Origin: Planctomycetota bacterium
GTDB taxonomy: Bacteria; Planctomycetota; Phycisphaerae; UBA1845; UTPLA1
DNA length: 64,000 bases
Direction: 5' to 3'
Assembly: GCA_003576905.1 (NCBI GenBank)
Contig: QEVG01000007.1
Location: 86,533 to 150,532 of the forward strand
Shown one piece after another: positions 62,706-64,000 of this stretch. How positions within the stretch are numbered: position 1 is the first letter of the stretch; each line of letters starts with the position of its first letter. The notes below the pieces were generated by a model that saw nothing but the letters and a program-made list of their open reading frames with translations, searched no databases and was not told the origin of the DNA. The translations under genes were made by a program, and so were the position numbers.

Positions 62706-63689
62706 ATGACACCGAACACGCACCGACGCATCCTTGCTCGACCGGCCCTGATCGGGGCCGTCGTCGCCCCCATCGTGGCCGCCTTGTTCGCCGCGGCGCC
62801 GCGCGCCGCGGCCCAGCCCGACGGCCCGGAAAGCCCCCCGCACGCCGGACGCCCGGACGACGAGGGTGATCGCCCGCGCTTCGGCGAGCGCTTTCGCAGG
62901 GCGCGCGAGCGCTGGCGCGATCGCCGTGAGACGGGGCCGCGCGACGACCTGCCCGTCCCGCCCGAATTGGCCGACGACATCATGAAAATGGTGAAGGAGA
63001 AGTTCCCCGAGCGCTACGACCGCCTCGCCGCACTCAAGGAGAAGAACCCGCGCCGCTTCGAGATGATGATCAAGCGCATGGCCCCGGTGGCCATCGAGTA
63101 TTTCAAGCTCCGCGAGGAGGCCCCCGAGCTGGCCGAAACGATTATCCGCGAATTCAAGAACCAGGAGCGTTTGCACGAGCTTTCCCGCCAGTACCAGGCC
63201 GCGAAGAACGACCCCGCCCGGCAGGCCGAGCTTGAACAGGAGATCACCGATCTCGTCCGCGCCCAGGACCAGTTCCTCCAGCAGCGCGTCGCCTTCCGCC
63301 TCAAGGACTTTGAAGAGCGCCTCCGCCGCCAGCAGGCCTGGCTCGAACTCCAGCGCGCCCGGATGGAACGCGAAAAGTCCCGCTCCGAAGAACGCGTCGC
63401 CGACCGCGTCGCCCGGATCAAGCTCGGAGACGTCGCGCCCCCCGAACTGCCCATCGGACCCCTCGGCCCCGGCGCGCCGGGCGATCGGCCCGGGCACGAT
63501 CGCTTCCGCGGCCCGCGCGGCCGCGGGGGCTTCGGCGAACAGGGTCCCGATGAGGGCCCGCTCCCCGCCGGCCGGCCGGCCCGCCCGCGCCACCGCGGCC
63601 GCGGCGCGGAAAACCCTCCGCCCCGCGACGGTGCCGACCACGAGGCACCCCCGCCCCCCGAACACGAGCCGCCCCCGACACCGGATTGA
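62706..63689 (+). CDS. exported charged coiled-coil protein with Pro/Arg-rich tail
   Basis: 327 residues. A signal peptide (LIGAVVAPIVAALFAAAPRAAAQ) leads to a long Arg/Glu-rich helical region (about 75-245: DDIMKMVKEKFPERYDRLAALKEKN...RRQQAWLELQRARMEREK) and a disordered Pro/Gly/Arg-rich tail. It resembles periplasmic stress-sensing helical proteins (CpxP/zinc-resistance style) only in general character. It probably belongs to the sigma/anti-sigma unit. Its stop codon lies within the first unit of a 23-bp tandem repeat. Confidence 0.68.
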   Translation: MTPNTHRRILARPALIGAVVAPIVAALFAAAPRAAAQPDGPESPPHAGRPDDEGDRPRFGERFRRARERWRDRRETGPRDDLPVPPELADDIMKMVKEKFPERYDRLAALKEKNPRRFEMMIKRMAPVAIEYFKLREEAPELAETIIREFKNQERLHELSRQYQAAKNDPARQAELEQEITDLVRAQDQFLQQRVAFRLKDFEERLRRQQAWLELQRARMEREKSRSEERVADRVARIKLGDVAPPELPIGPLGPGAPGDRPGHDRFRGPRGRGGFGEQGPDEGPLPAGRPARPRHRGRGAENPPPRDGADHEAPPPPEHEPPPTPD

Positions 63690-63769
63690 GACGCGCCCGG
63701 CATGCGGATTGAGAAACCCCCCGCATGCGGATTGAGAAACCCCCCGCGTGCGGATTGAGAGACACCCCC
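63677..63769. repeat. four tandem copies of a 23-bp repeat
   Basis: The unit GCATGCGGATTGAGAAAC plus a C-run is repeated at a 23-nt period, starting at 63700, 63723 and 63746, with the third copy diverged. A fourth, degenerate copy in phase covers about 63677-63699 and contains the stop codon of the preceding gene (CGGATTGAG). Confidence 0.9.
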
Positions 63770-63772
63770 GAT

Positions 63773-64000
63773 TCAGAATCGACACATCCACGCCCCCAAC
63801 AGAATGTCCCTCGCAGGGTGGGCATTGACCCGCGCCGTCACCTCCTGCCGGTGCGGCGCGTACCAGTTCTCGTGCGGCGCGGGCGTCGGCACGGTCGCCT
63901 CCGGGTTCCGCAGGTCGCCGTACTCCAGCGTCGTCGATTCCCCCAGCGGGTTCGTCACCTTCCTCAGGTGGTTCAGCGTGATCTGCTTCGTGCCCGCAAG
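63773..64000 (-). CDS. C-terminal part of a gene running off the right edge
   Basis: The minus-strand frame is open from the window edge to a stop at 63773, giving 75 residues ending HPARDILLGAWMCRF. The segment VTNPLGESTTLEYGD has the flavour of YD/RHS-type repeats, but one match is not enough. The frame has no internal stop to the edge and the segment reads like protein. Family not assigned. Confidence 0.55.
   Translation of the reverse strand, partial: LAGTKQITLNHLRKVTNPLGESTTLEYGDLRNPEATVPTPAPHENWYAPHRQEVTARVNAHPARDILLGAWMCRF

Noticed and set aside
63677..63769. Possible CRISPR array
   Set aside because: Units are back to back with no unique spacers, and no cas gene is present.
1..64000. 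tRNA, rRNA or riboswitch genes
   Set aside because: I scanned the gaps by eye for T-loop-like GGTTCGAATCC segments and conserved rRNA stretches and found none outside coding regions; a covariance-model search would be the decisive test.

Overview
The window looks like a chromosomal piece of a high-GC planctomycete, most likely Phycisphaerae-like. The evidence is a set of typical traits: three secreted proteins ending in dockerin-like LDVQ-type repeats, a PEP-CTERM protein, a prepilin-like protein with an N-methylation motif, a [13 protein letters not shown] zinc-ribbon membrane protein, and an ECF sigma/anti-sigma pair. The taxonomic placement is inference. I found no rRNA, tRNA, CRISPR array, insertion sequence or prophage.

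Region 1 (64-14396, all minus strand) is a hydrogen-metabolism island. It holds a complete hydBGDA set for a cytosolic bidirectional group 3b [NiFe]-hydrogenase. It also holds hypA, hypB, hypC, hypD, hypE, a short Kae1-domain-only hypF and a maturation endopeptidase. Interleaved with these are an NAD-type malic enzyme, a RegB-like membrane histidine kinase, a receiver-only response regulator, a cytidylate-kinase-like protein and an unrecognised 76-codon gene fused into hydBGDA by ATGA overlaps on both sides. Each of the four transcription units has a -24/-12 (sigma-54) promoter element with exact GG-N10-GC spacing about 27-53 nt before its chosen start. The whole island therefore reads as one RpoN regulon whose AAA+ activator is not in the window. 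This is the strongest finding.

Region 2 (14.7-25 kb): a flavin-dependent-halogenase-like gene followed by a stand-alone NRPS-condensation-like acyltransferase, glutamate dehydrogenase, a HAF-repeat/dockerin protein, a seven-heme secreted cytochrome, two small secreted Cys-containing proteins and a thrombospondin-type-3-like repeat/dockerin protein.

Region 3 (25-38.8 kb): a 1474-residue PQQ-like propeller/TPR protein, a lipoprotein-like protein, a NifS-type cysteine desulfurase, a GH57/GT4-5 glycan pair, two tandem secreted paralogues of unknown function, an unrecognised 331-residue protein and a NUDT22-like Nudix hydrolase.

Region 4 (39-52 kb): a beta-propeller protein, small membrane proteins, a DUF1579-like protein, NhaD, a prepilin-like protein, a paralogue pair that uses PEP-CTERM in one copy and dockerin in the other, YjbQ, a zinc-ribbon protein, a thymidine kinase + nucleoside transporter cassette, an orphan GGQ release-factor-like protein and two small secreted proteins with Gly-rich tails.

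Region 5 (52-64 kb): MtnA, hypotheticals, lysine 6-aminotransferase, a very short gene behind a strong promoter, a ribbon-helix-helix/SPFH pair, gatCA, rpmB, an ECF sigma/anti-sigma/periplasmic-protein trio, a tandem repeat and a partial gene running off the right edge.

Genes are close-packed with many ATGA overlaps. Long open frames opposite the real genes are a by-product of high GC and were excluded.
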